A DNA stretch of 64,000 bases from Solidesulfovibrio magneticus RS-1 (GCF_000010665.1 NC_012796.1:806001-870000), one strand, 5' to 3'; positions 14,895-23,634 are shown, counted from the first letter of the stretch. Translations and numbers: made by a program. Notes: generated from the sequence alone by a model not told the origin.

Positions 14895-16111
14895 GCCAAA
14901 GCCTCCCCGCTCTCGTTGTCCGCGACCAGCCCCCCAGACCAGGCGATGCGGTCGCGTCCCGCCTCCTTGGCGGCATACAGGTATTCGTCGGCCTGCGCCA
15001 GCAGGCTGTCCAACCGCAGCGCCCCGTCGGCCAGTCCGAAGCTGGCCGTGACGCGTAGCCCGCCGGGCCGGGAGGCGGCCACGGCCCGGCGCAACTGCCG
15101 GGCCACGGCCAAAGCCTCGCCGGCTTCCAGCCCTGGCAGCAGCACGCCGAACTCCTCGCCGCCCAGACGGCCGATGACGTCGCCGTCTCGCAAGGCCGCC
15201 CGCAGATGCCGCGCCGCCTCCTGCAAGGCCAGATCGCCGGCCTGATGGCCGTGGACGTCGTTGATCCGCTTGAAATGGTCGAGGTCCAGCATGATCAGGC
15301 TGGCCCGGCCGCCGTGAGCCTCAAGGTCCTCCAGCACGGCCTGGGCCTGTTCCAGAAAATGGCGGCGGTTGGACAACCCGGTCAGGGCGTCGGTTTGGGC
15401 CTGCTGCCGCAAGGCGTCGCGGGCTTCCCGCAGCTCCGCCTCGACCCGGCTTGAGGTCATGGACAACACGCAAAAGGTCAAAAAGGCAAAAATCCACATG
15501 CTGGCAAGCAACAGCAGCTTGACGATGGCATCCGGGCCACCGACCTGGCAATCCGTCGCGTTTACGGCCTGGACGGCGCGCACGGCAAAGGCCACGGCGA
15601 CGGAGAGGAAAATCGCCGAATAAATGCCCTGCATGGAATAGGTCTTCCAGCGTCGCACCAGATACGGCTCCAGGGCGATGCGGCTGTAGAGCAGGGCGCT
15701 AAACGCCGAAAAAATGACCACCCGGCGGCAGGTGTTGAAATCCACGTAGACGTAATAGAGGATGGCCAGTTCGGCCAGCACGGCCAAGGCGACGTTGGTC
15801 AGAAGCCTTGGCCGCAGCGGCGTGATGCCGCCGTACATGGCGATGCCGTGGTGCCAGCAGACCGCCTGCAAAAACAGCAGGCCGTTGCTGAGGGCCAGGG
15901 ACAGATGGTCGCCGAGAACCCGGTAAAAAACCAGGTAGACGCCCAGGCTCCAGAACAGCTGGCCCAGGGCCAGGGAGGCAAAGCCGGGATAGGTCTTGCG
16001 AAAAAAATAGGTGTAGAACATCACCATGGTCAGCGAAAAATAGAGCACCGCCGCCATGAGGATCATGGTTTTGGCGTCAAGGGCGGCCAGAGCCTCTACA
16101 ATCTGTTCCAT
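14891..16111 (-). CDS. Membrane-bound diguanylate cyclase (GGDEF)
   Basis: A 406-residue protein with seven or so hydrophobic segments in residues ~12-220, a short linker helix, then a GGDEF domain (~235-395). The active-site signature is GGEEF (317-321) with LDLDHFKRINDVHGHQAGD upstream for metal and substrate binding. R308 and D311 form an RxxD inhibitory site exactly five residues before GGEEF, so the enzyme should make cyclic-di-GMP from two GTP and be product-inhibited. The membrane part is not a recognised sensor domain and probably senses an unknown envelope signal. ATG 16111 was chosen because the first membrane helix starts soon after; the upstream frame is GC-rich noise. It is coupled to the DUF1499 gene. 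Confidence 0.88.
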   Translation of the reverse strand: MEQIVEALAALDAKTMILMAAVLYFSLTMVMFYTYFFRKTYPGFASLALGQLFWSLGVYLVFYRVLGDHLSLALSNGLLFLQAVCWHHGIAMYGGITPLRPRLLTNVALAVLAELAILYYVYVDFNTCRRVVIFSAFSALLYSRIALEPYLVRRWKTYSMQGIYSAIFLSVAVAFAVRAVQAVNATDCQVGGPDAIVKLLLLASMWIFAFLTFCVLSMTSSRVEAELREARDALRQQAQTDALTGLSNRRHFLEQAQAVLEDLEAHGGRASLIMLDLDHFKRINDVHGHQAGDLALQEAARHLRAALRDGDVIGRLGGEEFGVLLPGLEAGEALAVARQLRRAVAASRPGGLRVTASFGLADGALRLDSLLAQADEYLYAAKEAGRDRIAWSGGLVADNESGEALA

Positions 16112-16184
16112 GGAAATCTTTTCGCTTCCCGTCGCGACACAGGGGCGGCTTTGGTGAAACCGGCGCGCCGTCTGGCGACGCCGG

Positions 16185-17009
16185 TCACGTCCGGGGCACG
16201 GCCTGACCGTAGAGCGTCTTGAGCAGCAGGGAGCGCAGCTCGTCGTCGGGCAACAGCCGGCCGGTCCAGAGGCGAAACTGCTCCAGGGCCTGATAGAGAA
16301 ACATTTCCAGTCCCGGCACGACGGTGCCGCCGGCCGCTGCCGCGTCGGCCGCCAGCCGCGTTTCGTACGGGTTGTAGACCAGATCGAAGGCCACCACGCC
16401 GGGCGCAAGCGCCTGGGCCGGGTAGGGTGACACGCCCTCGAACCGGCCGGCCATGCCCATGGGCGTGGCGTTGGTCAAAAAATCCGCGCCAAACGCGCCG
16501 CGCTCGTCCCAGGGCACGGCCAGGACGCCGAATTCCCGGGCCAGGGCCTGGGCTTGTTCGAACCGCCGGGCCGTGACGCCGACCACGCCGGAGTCCAGGC
16601 GCGTGAGCCCGAGCACGGCTGCCCGGGCCGCGCCGCCGGCTCCGAGCACCAGGGCGCGCCGGGGCGCGATGCCGCGCATGACCAGGGGCCGGCAGAAGCC
16701 CTCGACGTCGGTGTTGTCGCCCACGAGCCGGCCGTCGCGCCAATAGAGCGTATTGACCGCGCCCGCCGCCTGGCCGAGGTCCGTGACCTCGTCCACGAAG
16801 GCCATGACCGCCGTTTTGTGGGGGATGGTGACGCTGGCCCCGGCGATGGGCGTTTGGCGCAGGCGCTCCATGAAGGCCGGCAGGTCCTCGGGCGGGGTCG
16901 GCCAAGCTTCGTAGCGGGCGTCCAGGCCGTAGCGCGAAAACCCCCAGTTGTGCACCAGGGGGCTGAGCGTATGGCCCAGGGGATGGCCGATGATGCCAAA
17001 AAGCTGCAT
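16185..17009 (-). CDS. aroE: Shikimate dehydrogenase
   Basis: A 274-residue cytosolic enzyme that reduces 3-dehydroshikimate with NADPH in aromatic amino acid synthesis. The substrate site is complete: HPLGHTLSP near the N-terminus, VTIPHK with catalytic K65, and GDNTD with D101. The NADP fold carries ALVLGAGGAARA and the distal motif NATPMGM. DLVYNPYETRL and GLEMFLYQALEQFRLWTG close the typical C-terminus. Length is normal for the family. It is followed downstream by the diguanylate cyclase gene 73 bp away. A short hairpin lies upstream at 17065-17081. Confidence 0.95.
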   Translation of the reverse strand: MQLFGIIGHPLGHTLSPLVHNWGFSRYGLDARYEAWPTPPEDLPAFMERLRQTPIAGASVTIPHKTAVMAFVDEVTDLGQAAGAVNTLYWRDGRLVGDNTDVEGFCRPLVMRGIAPRRALVLGAGGAARAAVLGLTRLDSGVVGVTARRFEQAQALAREFGVLAVPWDERGAFGADFLTNATPMGMAGRFEGVSPYPAQALAPGVVAFDLVYNPYETRLAADAAAAGGTVVPGLEMFLYQALEQFRLWTGRLLPDDELRSLLLKTLYGQAVPRT

Positions 17010-17168
17010 ATTCGTGCCCTTGCCTGCGGCAGAAAGACAATCAGGGAACCACTCAAGCGTCGCTTCGGGCCTCTGGCCCGAGAACTATTCTCGCGGCTAC
17101 CTCTTCAGAGAACAAACGACGTTCGCCTCTCCACCACATCGAAGGCGACGCCGTAAAGCCTCCTTAAA

Positions 17169-17223
17169 CCCCCTTTCAGGGAGGGTCCGGGAGGGGCTTA
17201 GCCCCTCCCGGCCGCCGGAGGCA
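17169..17223 (-). repeat. GC-rich palindromic element, family A, copy 2
   Basis: It sits 14 bp beyond the korC stop in terminator orientation. On the minus strand it reads GCCTCCGGCGGCC, then the hairpin GGGAGGGGCTAAGCCCCTCCC, then CCCTCCCTGAAAGGGGG. Confidence 0.75.
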
Positions 17224-17236
17224 TCTTCTCTTCTTC

Positions 17237-17785
17237 TTACCCCTTGGCCGCTTCGGCCCCGGCGCGCAGGGCTTCGGCGTTTTTGGGGATGAGGTGGCTG
17301 TAGTGCTTGGCGATGACGTGGGAGAGGCTTTCCTCGACCACGGACAGCGGCAGCACGCCGGTGGCTTCGATAAACGCGCCAAGGGCCACCATGTTGGCCA
17401 TGCGGGTATTGCCCAGGCCATCGGCGATCTCGTTGCAGGCCACAGGGACCAGGCGCACGCGCGAGGCGTCGGCCAGGGCCGGGTCCACCAGCGAGGAGTT
17501 GACGACGAGCACGCCGCCGTCCACGAGCTGGGGCTGGAACTTGTCCAGGGACGGCCGGTTCATGATGATGAGGCTTTTGGGGCTTCTGATGATGGGCGAA
17601 CCGATGGCGTCGTCGGAGACGACGACGGTGCAGTTGGCCGTGCCGCCGCGCATTTCCGGTCCGTAGACCGGGATGTAGGTGACATTTAAGCCATGTTCCA
17701 TGCCGGCGTAGGCGAGCAAGTTGCCGATGAGCATGACGCCCTGGCCGCCGAAGCCGGCGATGATCACGTCCTGGTAGAGGCTCAC
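17237..17785 (-). CDS. korC: 2-oxoacid:ferredoxin oxidoreductase, gamma subunit
   Basis: A 182-residue subunit recognised by [23 protein letters not shown] at the N-terminus, the [12 protein letters not shown] motif and [19 protein letters not shown]. In the complex it helps bind coenzyme A. The gene is the last of korDABC; its GTG start at 17785 lies 2 bp after the korB stop, with AAGGAGG 7 nt upstream covering that stop. Kor/Vor-type complexes oxidatively decarboxylate 2-oxoglutarate or another 2-oxoacid to the acyl-CoA and reduce ferredoxin. Which oxoacid is used cannot be decided from the sequence; 2-oxoglutarate is the usual annotation. Confidence 0.9.
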   Translation of the reverse strand: MSLYQDVIIAGFGGQGVMLIGNLLAYAGMEHGLNVTYIPVYGPEMRGGTANCTVVVSDDAIGSPIIRSPKSLIIMNRPSLDKFQPQLVDGGVLVVNSSLVDPALADASRVRLVPVACNEIADGLGNTRMANMVALGAFIEATGVLPLSVVEESLSHVIAKHYSHLIPKNAEALRAGAEAAKG

Positions 17786-17787
17786 GG

Positions 17788-18540
17788 CTATTCCTCCTTG
17801 GCCGCGTCCTTGAAGACGCCGAGCGGGAATTCGGGGATCATTTCCTTGCCCACGCGCTCGTTGGCGGCAACCGACGACATGCGCCAGTTGGTGGGGCAGG
17901 TGGCCAGGACCTCGACGAAGCCGAAGCCTTCGCCCTTGATCTGGGTCTCGAAGGCGCGGCGGATGGCGCGCTTGGTCTGGGCGATGTTTTTGATCGTGTT
18001 GACGGCGGTGCGGGCGCAGTAGGCCACGCCGCCCAAGGTCGCGATGATCTCGGACATGTGGATGGGGCCGCCTTCGCGCTCCAGGCACCGTCCGCCGGGG
18101 CAGGTGGTGGTTTTTTGGCCCACCATGGTGGTGGGAGCCATCTGGCCGCCGGTCATGCCGTAGACGGTGTTGTTGACGAAGATGACGGAGATGCGCTCGC
18201 CCCGGTTGGCGGCGTGCATGATCTCGGCCATGCCGATGGAGGCCAGGTCGCCGTCGCCCTGGTAGGCGAAGACGAAGGCGTCGGTGCGGGCGCGCTTGAC
18301 GCCGGTGGCCACGGCCGGGGCGCGGCCATGGGGAGCCTCGACGGTGTCGACCAGGATATAGTTGTAGAGAAAGACCGAGCAGCCAATGGAGCTGACGGCG
18401 ATGGTTTTTTCCACCAGGCCGTATTCTTCCAGGCATTCGGCCACGATGCGGTGGACGACGCCGTGCTGGCAGCCGGGGCAGTAGTGGGTGGCCACGTCGG
18501 CCAGCACTTCCGGGCGCGTGAAAACAAGCTGTTCCGACAT
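17788..18540 (-). CDS. korB: 2-oxoacid:ferredoxin oxidoreductase, beta (TPP-binding) subunit
   Basis: A 250-residue subunit containing the thiamine diphosphate site. HYCPGCQHG near residue 20 and SSIGCSVF (~50) are hallmarks. GDGDLASIG (~95-103) with the downstream FVNNTVYGMTGGQMAPTT is the Mg-TPP motif and substrate loop. Electrons pass from the TPP adduct to the clusters of the KorD-type subunit. The start is 1 bp past the korA stop, so the genes form one transcript. The length matches stand-alone beta subunits. Confidence 0.93.
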   Translation of the reverse strand: MSEQLVFTRPEVLADVATHYCPGCQHGVVHRIVAECLEEYGLVEKTIAVSSIGCSVFLYNYILVDTVEAPHGRAPAVATGVKRARTDAFVFAYQGDGDLASIGMAEIMHAANRGERISVIFVNNTVYGMTGGQMAPTTMVGQKTTTCPGGRCLEREGGPIHMSEIIATLGGVAYCARTAVNTIKNIAQTKRAIRRAFETQIKGEGFGFVEVLATCPTNWRMSSVAANERVGKEMIPEFPLGVFKDAAKEE

Positions 18541-18541
18541 G

Positions 18542-19603
18542 TTAGGCCCCCTTCACAGCGGCGCGCACGGGCGCGTCGAAGTCTTCGGGCGTGGGCATGT
18601 TGCCGGGCAGGAAACCGAAGAATTCGGAATCGGCCAGGCCGCGCACGGCCAGACGCACGTCGTCGACCATCTGGCCGAGGTTGTGCTCAATGGTAAGAAA
18701 CCGCTTGCCCTGTCCGGCCAGGTCGCGAAGGGCGGCCTCGGGGAAGGGGAAAAGCGTAATGGGGCGCAGCAGGCCCACCTTGAGTCCCTCGGCGCGCAGG
18801 GCGCGCACCGTGGATTTGACGATGCGGCCGATGGAGCCGTAGGCCACCACGACGAGTTCGGCGTCGGCGGTCTCGAAGGCTTCGTAGCGCACTTCGGCCG
18901 TCATGGCGGCGTACTTGTCACGCAGGCGGATGTTCTGGCCGGCCAGGGCCCCGTCTTCGAGGAAAAGCGACTTGAGGATGCGCGGGGCGCGCTGTCCGCG
19001 TCCGGTGAGCTTCCAGTCCGCGCCCTCGGCCGAGTCGATGGGCAGGGCCTCGCGCCGGGCCACGGGCTCCTTCATCTGGCCAACGATGGCGTCGCCGAGG
19101 ATGAGCACGGGATTGCGGTACTTAAACGCCAGCTCGAAGGCCTCGAAAGTCAGGTCGTAGCACTCCTGGCAGGAGCCGGGAGCCAGGACCAGGGTGCGGT
19201 AGTCGCCGTGGCCGCCGCCCTTGACCGACTGGAAGTAGTCGCCCTGGGACGGGCCGATGTCGCCAAGGCCCGGGCCGCCTCTATTCATGTTGACGACCAC
19301 GCCGGGCAGGTCGGAGCCGGCCATGTAGGAGATGGCTTCCTGCATGAGCGAAACGCCGGGGCTCGACGAGGTGGTCATGGCCCGCACGCCGCAGGCGGCC
19401 GCGCCAAGCAGCATATTGGCCGAGGCCACTTCCGACTCGGCCTGGACAAACTCGCCGCCGGCGGCCGGCATGGCCGAGGACAGCATTTCCGGGATGTCGT
19501 TTTGGGGGGTGATGGGATAGCCGAAGTAGCAACGGCAGCCGGCGTCCAGGGCGCCATGGGCGATGGCTTCATTGCCCTTGATGAAGATGCGTTTGGCCGA
19601 CAT
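18542..19603 (-). CDS. korA: 2-oxoacid:ferredoxin oxidoreductase, alpha subunit
   Basis: A 353-residue subunit with the POR/KOR N-domain: FIKGNEAIAHGALDAGCRCYFGYPITPQND, then EVASANMLLGAAACGVRAMTTSSSPGVSLM. MNRGGPGLGDIGPSQGDY and GDYRTLVLAPGSCQE, typical of KorA, follow. The C-terminal half is a transketolase-like domain with VVVAYGSIGRIVKSTVR and a vnHNLGQ-like IEHNLGQMVDDVR. The start ATG shares one base with the korD stop (TGATG), indicating translational coupling. A full-length alpha subunit without an attached gamma domain fits the four-gene organisation. Confidence 0.93.
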   Translation of the reverse strand: MSAKRIFIKGNEAIAHGALDAGCRCYFGYPITPQNDIPEMLSSAMPAAGGEFVQAESEVASANMLLGAAACGVRAMTTSSSPGVSLMQEAISYMAGSDLPGVVVNMNRGGPGLGDIGPSQGDYFQSVKGGGHGDYRTLVLAPGSCQECYDLTFEAFELAFKYRNPVLILGDAIVGQMKEPVARREALPIDSAEGADWKLTGRGQRAPRILKSLFLEDGALAGQNIRLRDKYAAMTAEVRYEAFETADAELVVVAYGSIGRIVKSTVRALRAEGLKVGLLRPITLFPFPEAALRDLAGQGKRFLTIEHNLGQMVDDVRLAVRGLADSEFFGFLPGNMPTPEDFDAPVRAAVKGA

Positions 19604-19842
19604 CAGTCGTTCTCCTTGGCTTTGCTTTTGGCCGTGCGCCAAACGGTGATGGCCACGTCCGGGCACATCTGGGCGCAGGAGGCGCAGCCCGTGCATTTGT
19701 CCATCGAGGCCTCGGGCAGTTCCGCGACCTTGTAGCCCTTGGCGTTGAAGCGCGAGGAGGCCACGATGATGGACTTGGGGCAGGCCTCGACGCAAAGCAG
19801 ACAGCCCTTGCAGCGCTGCTCGTCGATGACAATCCGCGACAT
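19603..19842 (-). CDS. korD: 2-oxoacid:ferredoxin oxidoreductase, delta (ferredoxin-like) subunit
   Basis: A 79-residue protein with two CxxCxxCxxxC sets, CKGCLLCVEACP (~11-22) and CTGCASCAQMCP (~50-61), which bind two [4Fe-4S] clusters. It is the electron-exit subunit of the complex and the first gene of the operon. ATG 19842 is preceded by AAGGAG 6 nt upstream. About 90 bp separate it from queA; a GC-rich inverted repeat (GGCGCGC/GCGCGCC near 19870-19897) lies in that interval, possibly ending queA transcription or forming the operon leader. Confidence 0.93.
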   Translation of the reverse strand: MSRIVIDEQRCKGCLLCVEACPKSIIVASSRFNAKGYKVAELPEASMDKCTGCASCAQMCPDVAITVWRTAKSKAKEND

Positions 19843-19935
19843 CTGTTTCTCCTTGGCGGGCAAGGGATCGGCGCGCGCCAACACAGGAGCGCGCCCCGGC
19901 CCGAATGTTCCAGACGGTGGGGAGACGCCAGACGG

Positions 19936-21048
19936 CTACAGGACCAACATGGCGTCGCCGTAGGAAAAAAAGCGGTAGCCGGAAGCGACGGCCTGCCCGT
20001 AGGCAGCCAGGATGGACTCTCTTCCGGCCAGGGCGGCCAGCATAATCACCAGCGATGATCCAGGCAAATGGAAATTCGTGACCATGCCGTCCACCACGGC
20101 GAAGCGGTGGCCCGGGCGGATGAAGATGTCGGTGAAGCCGGCGAAGGCTCCGAAAGCCCCGGCCTCGCGCACAGCACCCTCCAGGGTCCGGGCGGCGGTG
20201 GTGCCCACGGCGATGACCGGCCGGCCCTCAGCTTTGGCCCGGGACACGGCCGAGGCCGCCTCGGGCGACACCTCGATCCATTCCTGGTGCATGGCGTGGT
20301 CGCGCAGGTCCTCCACGCGAACGGGCGAGAAGGTGCCCAGGCCGACGTGGCAGGTGACGGCGGTGAGCCTAAAGCCGCGCCCGGCCAGGCGCGCCAGGAG
20401 TTCCTCGGTGAAGTGCAGGCCGGCGGTTGGCGCGGCGGCGCTGCCGAGCTTGTCGTCGCGGGCGTAGACGGTCTGGTAGGTTTCCCGGTCGGCCGCGTCG
20501 TCGGCCCGGCGGATGTAGGGGGGCAGGGGCACATGGCCTATGCGCGTGAGTATCTCGGGTAGCGCGCCACGCCAGGACAGCGTCACCTCGGTATGCCCGA
20601 AGGCCCCGCGCGAGACGGCGGTGACGGCCAGATCGGGCGCGAAGTCGATGCGGTCCCCGGGCCTTGGCGGCCGGGAGACGCGCAGCAAGCCAGCGGCCGG
20701 GGCGCTGGTCCAGCCGGTGGCCGGGTCGGTTTCGGGTTTAAGCAGCGCCACGGGCGTCAAAAGCAGGAATTCGGCCGCGCCGCCGGTGGGGCGTTTGCCG
20801 AGAAGCCGCACCGGGGCGACCTTGGTGTTGTTGACGACGAGCAGCGCGCCCTCGGGCAGCAGGTCGGGCAGGTCGGTAAACACCCGGTGGTCCAGGCTCC
20901 CGGCGGCCCGGTCAAGGACCATGAGGCGGCAGGCGTCGCGCACTTCGCACGGCCGATCGGCGATCAGGGCGTCGGGCAGCTCGAAATGGTAAGAGGCGAG
21001 CAGGTCTTCAGGAACTGGGGGCGCGGGGGGCGCTTTGGCGTCGGTCAC
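19936..21048 (-). CDS. queA: S-adenosylmethionine:tRNA ribosyltransferase-isomerase
   Basis: A 370-residue QueA that transfers and rearranges the ribose of SAM onto 7-aminomethyl-7-deazaguanosine in tRNA to make epoxyqueuosine. Hallmarks are YHFELP-ALIADRP at the start, LLVVNNTKV-PVRLLG, PLPPYI, YQTVYA, SAAAPTAGLHF, LHVGLGTF-type CHVGLGTFSPVR, and the C-terminal FHLPGSSLVIMLAALAGRE with YRFFSYGDAML. GTG at 21048 has AAGGA 6 nt upstream and is preferred over a TTG at 21054. It is a single-gene unit between the kor operon and the DHH gene. Confidence 0.93.
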   Translation of the reverse strand: MTDAKAPPAPPVPEDLLASYHFELPDALIADRPCEVRDACRLMVLDRAAGSLDHRVFTDLPDLLPEGALLVVNNTKVAPVRLLGKRPTGGAAEFLLLTPVALLKPETDPATGWTSAPAAGLLRVSRPPRPGDRIDFAPDLAVTAVSRGAFGHTEVTLSWRGALPEILTRIGHVPLPPYIRRADDAADRETYQTVYARDDKLGSAAAPTAGLHFTEELLARLAGRGFRLTAVTCHVGLGTFSPVRVEDLRDHAMHQEWIEVSPEAASAVSRAKAEGRPVIAVGTTAARTLEGAVREAGAFGAFAGFTDIFIRPGHRFAVVDGMVTNFHLPGSSLVIMLAALAGRESILAAYGQAVASGYRFFSYGDAMLVL

Positions 21049-21083
21049 GGGCAATCCTTGGAAAAAAAGCGGCGAGGCGAAAG

Positions 21084-21110
21084 CGGCGGGCCGGATGCCC
21101 CGGCCCGCCG
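21084..21110 (-). terminator. GC hairpin between the DHH gene and queA
   Basis: An 11-bp perfect stem (CGGCGGGCCGG / CCGGCCCGCCG) with loop ATGCC. On the minus strand a run of seven T (21067-21061) lies some 20 nt beyond, so termination of the DHH gene is plausible but not ideal. Confidence 0.5.
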
Positions 21111-21142
21111 CCGTGTTGGCTAAGGGCGTTGTGCGTTCCTGT

Positions 21143-21237
21143 CGCGTCCACGAAAAGCGCCGATGGTGTTTCGCAGGCAGCGCACTAAGTTAGTACTTAT
21201 TCTTAAAAATACGCTCGTAGTTTCAAGGGGCGCGGCT
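21143..21237 (-). repeat. Dispersed 3' element, family B, copy 2
   Basis: Directly follows the minus-strand stop at 21238, just as copy 1 follows the stop at 4786. It shares the 18-base block CGCGTCCACGAAAAGCGC (21143-21160), then TTTCG-AGGCAG and an AT-rich half ending AAGGG, at matching distances. Confidence 0.5.
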
Positions 21238-22164
21238 CTAGGCTTCCATGGCGACGTCGCCGTTTAGCACCGCGATCACGTCGCTGATGATCCGCTCGGC
21301 CTGTCCTTCGGGCACTTGGCAGGTGCCGACGTTGCGGTGGCCGCCGCCGCCGTAGGACAGCATCAACCGGCCGATGTCCACGGGGTTGGTGCGGTCGAAA
21401 ATCGACTTGCCGACGGTGAGCACCACGTTCTGCTTGGCCTTGCCCCAGATGACCTGGACGCTGACCTCGGCGTCGGGGAACAGGGCGTAGGCCGTGAAGC
21501 GGTTGCCGGTAAAAATTTCTTCCTGCTCGCGCAGGTCAATGAGCAGCACCTTGCCGATCAGCCTGGAACGCTCCCGCAGCATGCCAGCGAACTGCTCCTC
21601 CTGCTCGAAATAGCGCGTAACCCGCTCGGCCACGTCGGGATCGGCCAGAATGGCCTCCACGGGCTGGGTGCGGCACAGCTCCACCAGATGCATCATGAGC
21701 TGGTAATTGCTGATGCGGTAGTCGCGGTACCGGCCAAGGCCGGTGCGCGGGTCCATGAGGAAGCTTAAAAGTATCCAGCCGGAGGGCTTGGCCACTTCCT
21801 CGGGGCGCAAATCGCCGCTGTCGCAGCGGTCGACGTAGGCCAGCATCTCGTCGAAACGGGCCGGGAAGCGGTCATGGCCGCCGTAGTACTCCCAGATGAC
21901 CCGGGCGCAGCTCGGCAGGGGCTTGGACACGCCGGTGAATTCGATGTCGCCCAGCCGGTCGGCCTCGCTGGTGTGGTGGTCGAACCACAGCCCGCAGCCC
22001 GGGGCGTAGGGCACGTTGGCCAGAATGTCGTTTGGCCCGCATTCCACCTTGCCGTCCTGGACGTCTTTCGGGTGCACGAACACCCACTCGTCCATGACGC
22101 CGGCTTCCTTGAGCAACACCGCGCAAATGAGTCCATCGAAATCCGAACGCGTCAAAAGCCGCAT
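21238..22164 (-). CDS. DHH-family phosphoesterase (exopolyphosphatase/nanoRNase-like)
   Basis: A 308-residue cytosolic phosphoesterase. The DHH domain shows RSDFDGLICAVLL (~6-18), VHPKDVQDG, WFDHHTSE with the name-giving motif (~60-67), and RCDSGDL. The C-terminal DHHA1-type domain ends in SYGGGGHRNVGTCQVP. These proteins bind two Mn ions and cleave phosphate esters such as polyphosphate, nanoRNA or cyclic dinucleotides. Which one applies is not decidable here, though the short length without CBS or PAS domains argues against GdpP. No overlapping partner genes. Confidence 0.85.
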   Translation of the reverse strand: MRLLTRSDFDGLICAVLLKEAGVMDEWVFVHPKDVQDGKVECGPNDILANVPYAPGCGLWFDHHTSEADRLGDIEFTGVSKPLPSCARVIWEYYGGHDRFPARFDEMLAYVDRCDSGDLRPEEVAKPSGWILLSFLMDPRTGLGRYRDYRISNYQLMMHLVELCRTQPVEAILADPDVAERVTRYFEQEEQFAGMLRERSRLIGKVLLIDLREQEEIFTGNRFTAYALFPDAEVSVQVIWGKAKQNVVLTVGKSIFDRTNPVDIGRLMLSYGGGGHRNVGTCQVPEGQAERIISDVIAVLNGDVAMEA

Positions 22165-22305
22165 GTCCCCTTCCTCCTTGGCTCGCCGCCGCCCGAAGCG
22201 GCATCGTCCTGTCTAGCCCAAGGCCCGCCACGAGGCAACCGGCCAGACCCGGGCCGGCCCGATATTTCCTTTGCCAAGGAGCCGGTTTTCGGCTGTGATG
22301 CGGCC

Positions 22306-23511
22306 ATGCCGATACCCCCGACGCCCGGCGGCCCCCCGGCCAGCCTTGAAGATCTTACGCAGCTCCTTGACCGTGCCGCCAGCGCCCGCCGCGCCGCCGC
22401 CGCCGCCATTCTGGCCGGCCGGCCCGTGCCGCCCGAGGCCATGGCCGCAATCGCCCGCCTGGCCGCCGATCTGCGCCGTTGCGCCGGCCGCGACCACGTC
22501 GCCGCCCTGAGCCACAGCGAAGACGCCAGCCTGCGCCTGGACCTCGGCCTGGAAATCGAACAACTCGAAAACGACGCGCTCTACCTGGAAGACGGCCGCG
22601 AAGCCCTGCGAAAACGCCTGGGCAAACGCCGTCCTGGCCTCGGCGACGCCGTGCGGCGGGGGCTCAAAGCCATTGCCGGCGAAACCTTCAACACGCTCAT
22701 CTGCGACGCCGACGCCCTGTTCCGCCCGGCCGGACACCGGCTGGCCACCAGCTTCCAGCCGGCCTGGAACGCCGTGGCCGCCGGCCGCTTCGCCATGGCC
22801 CGAAGCCGTCATCCCGTGCTGTGGTCCGACGCGCCCCTGGCAAGCCTGCTCGGCCGGGCCTCCCTGCCGCCCCAGACCTTCGCCTACGCCGGGTCGCTGG
22901 GCCGACAGTGGCAAACCGTTGCCGGCAACCAGGGCCAGGCCGCCTTGTCCCAGGAAAAACACGACCTCAACCAGGCCATGGCCGAGCGCCTAACAAGCCT
23001 CATGGCTTCCTCGGACCGGCTCCCCTTTGTCTGGATCGGCTCGGGTTTGCAACTGCGCCAGGGCGAAATCAGCATCGCCCGGCAGGACGCCGTCCGCTCC
23101 ATCGACGAAGACGACTCGCTTACCCTGCTTGAGCACATCCACGACGCCGTGGACGCCATCGACCCCCAGCGCCAACACTTCCGCGTCGATGACGACGGCT
23201 GCGACGTCACCATCACCCCCACCTCGGCCAACCGCGACCTCTGGAACGACTTCTCCCCGGCCGAAGGCCTGCGCAACATCAATCAGGCCCTGGACCTCGA
23301 CCTGGCCACCGGCCCGCACCTCGTCTGCGCCGCCGGCTCGCCCGGCGTGGCCCTGCTGGCCGCCCTGGCCGCCCATACGCCCAACCTGCGGGCCATCCTC
23401 GTCACTGACCGCGCCGACCTCGCCGCCCGGGCCATGGATATTTGTCCGCATACCGCCATCGTCCGCCACCCCGACACCGTGGCCTCGATTTTGTCGGCAG
23501 CCGCGCCGTAA
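22306..23511 (+). CDS. Protein of unknown function, 401 residues
   Basis: An intact reading frame with strong GC3 codon bias. ATG 22306 is the first in-frame start after the promoter region, but its nearest AAGGAG is too far away, so the start is uncertain. I do not recognise the family. The N-terminal ~120 residues are helical and charged, with possible coiled-coil around EIEQLENDALYLEDGREALRK split over two segments. The middle holds FNTLICDADALFRPAGHRL and SLGRQWQTVAGNQG. The C-terminal third alternates strands and helices (LVCAAGSPGVALLAALA, RAILVTDRADLAARAM), suggesting a Rossmann-like fold. No signal peptide or membrane segment. It stands alone between the divergent DHH gene and the convergent motB. 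Confidence 0.65.
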   Translation: MPIPPTPGGPPASLEDLTQLLDRAASARRAAAAAILAGRPVPPEAMAAIARLAADLRRCAGRDHVAALSHSEDASLRLDLGLEIEQLENDALYLEDGREALRKRLGKRRPGLGDAVRRGLKAIAGETFNTLICDADALFRPAGHRLATSFQPAWNAVAAGRFAMARSRHPVLWSDAPLASLLGRASLPPQTFAYAGSLGRQWQTVAGNQGQAALSQEKHDLNQAMAERLTSLMASSDRLPFVWIGSGLQLRQGEISIARQDAVRSIDEDDSLTLLEHIHDAVDAIDPQRQHFRVDDDGCDVTITPTSANRDLWNDFSPAEGLRNINQALDLDLATGPHLVCAAGSPGVALLAALAAHTPNLRAILVTDRADLAARAMDICPHTAIVRHPDTVASILSAAAP

Positions 23512-23634
23512 CGTGGGGAAAAACAGGGAAAAGGCAGAAGAGCAGGCTCTGCCCGCACCCGCCGGGGGCCGACCGCCCGCCGGACCCCCTTCATGGGCTG
23601 TGGTGGACGGGCGGGGGCGCGGGAGCGCTGGCGG

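Noticed and set aside
23512-23634. A tenth copy of the family A repeat after the 401-residue gene
   Set aside because: There is partial resemblance (GGGGGCC and ACCCCCTTCATGGG), but the hairpin arms do not pair well and the constant block is not intact.
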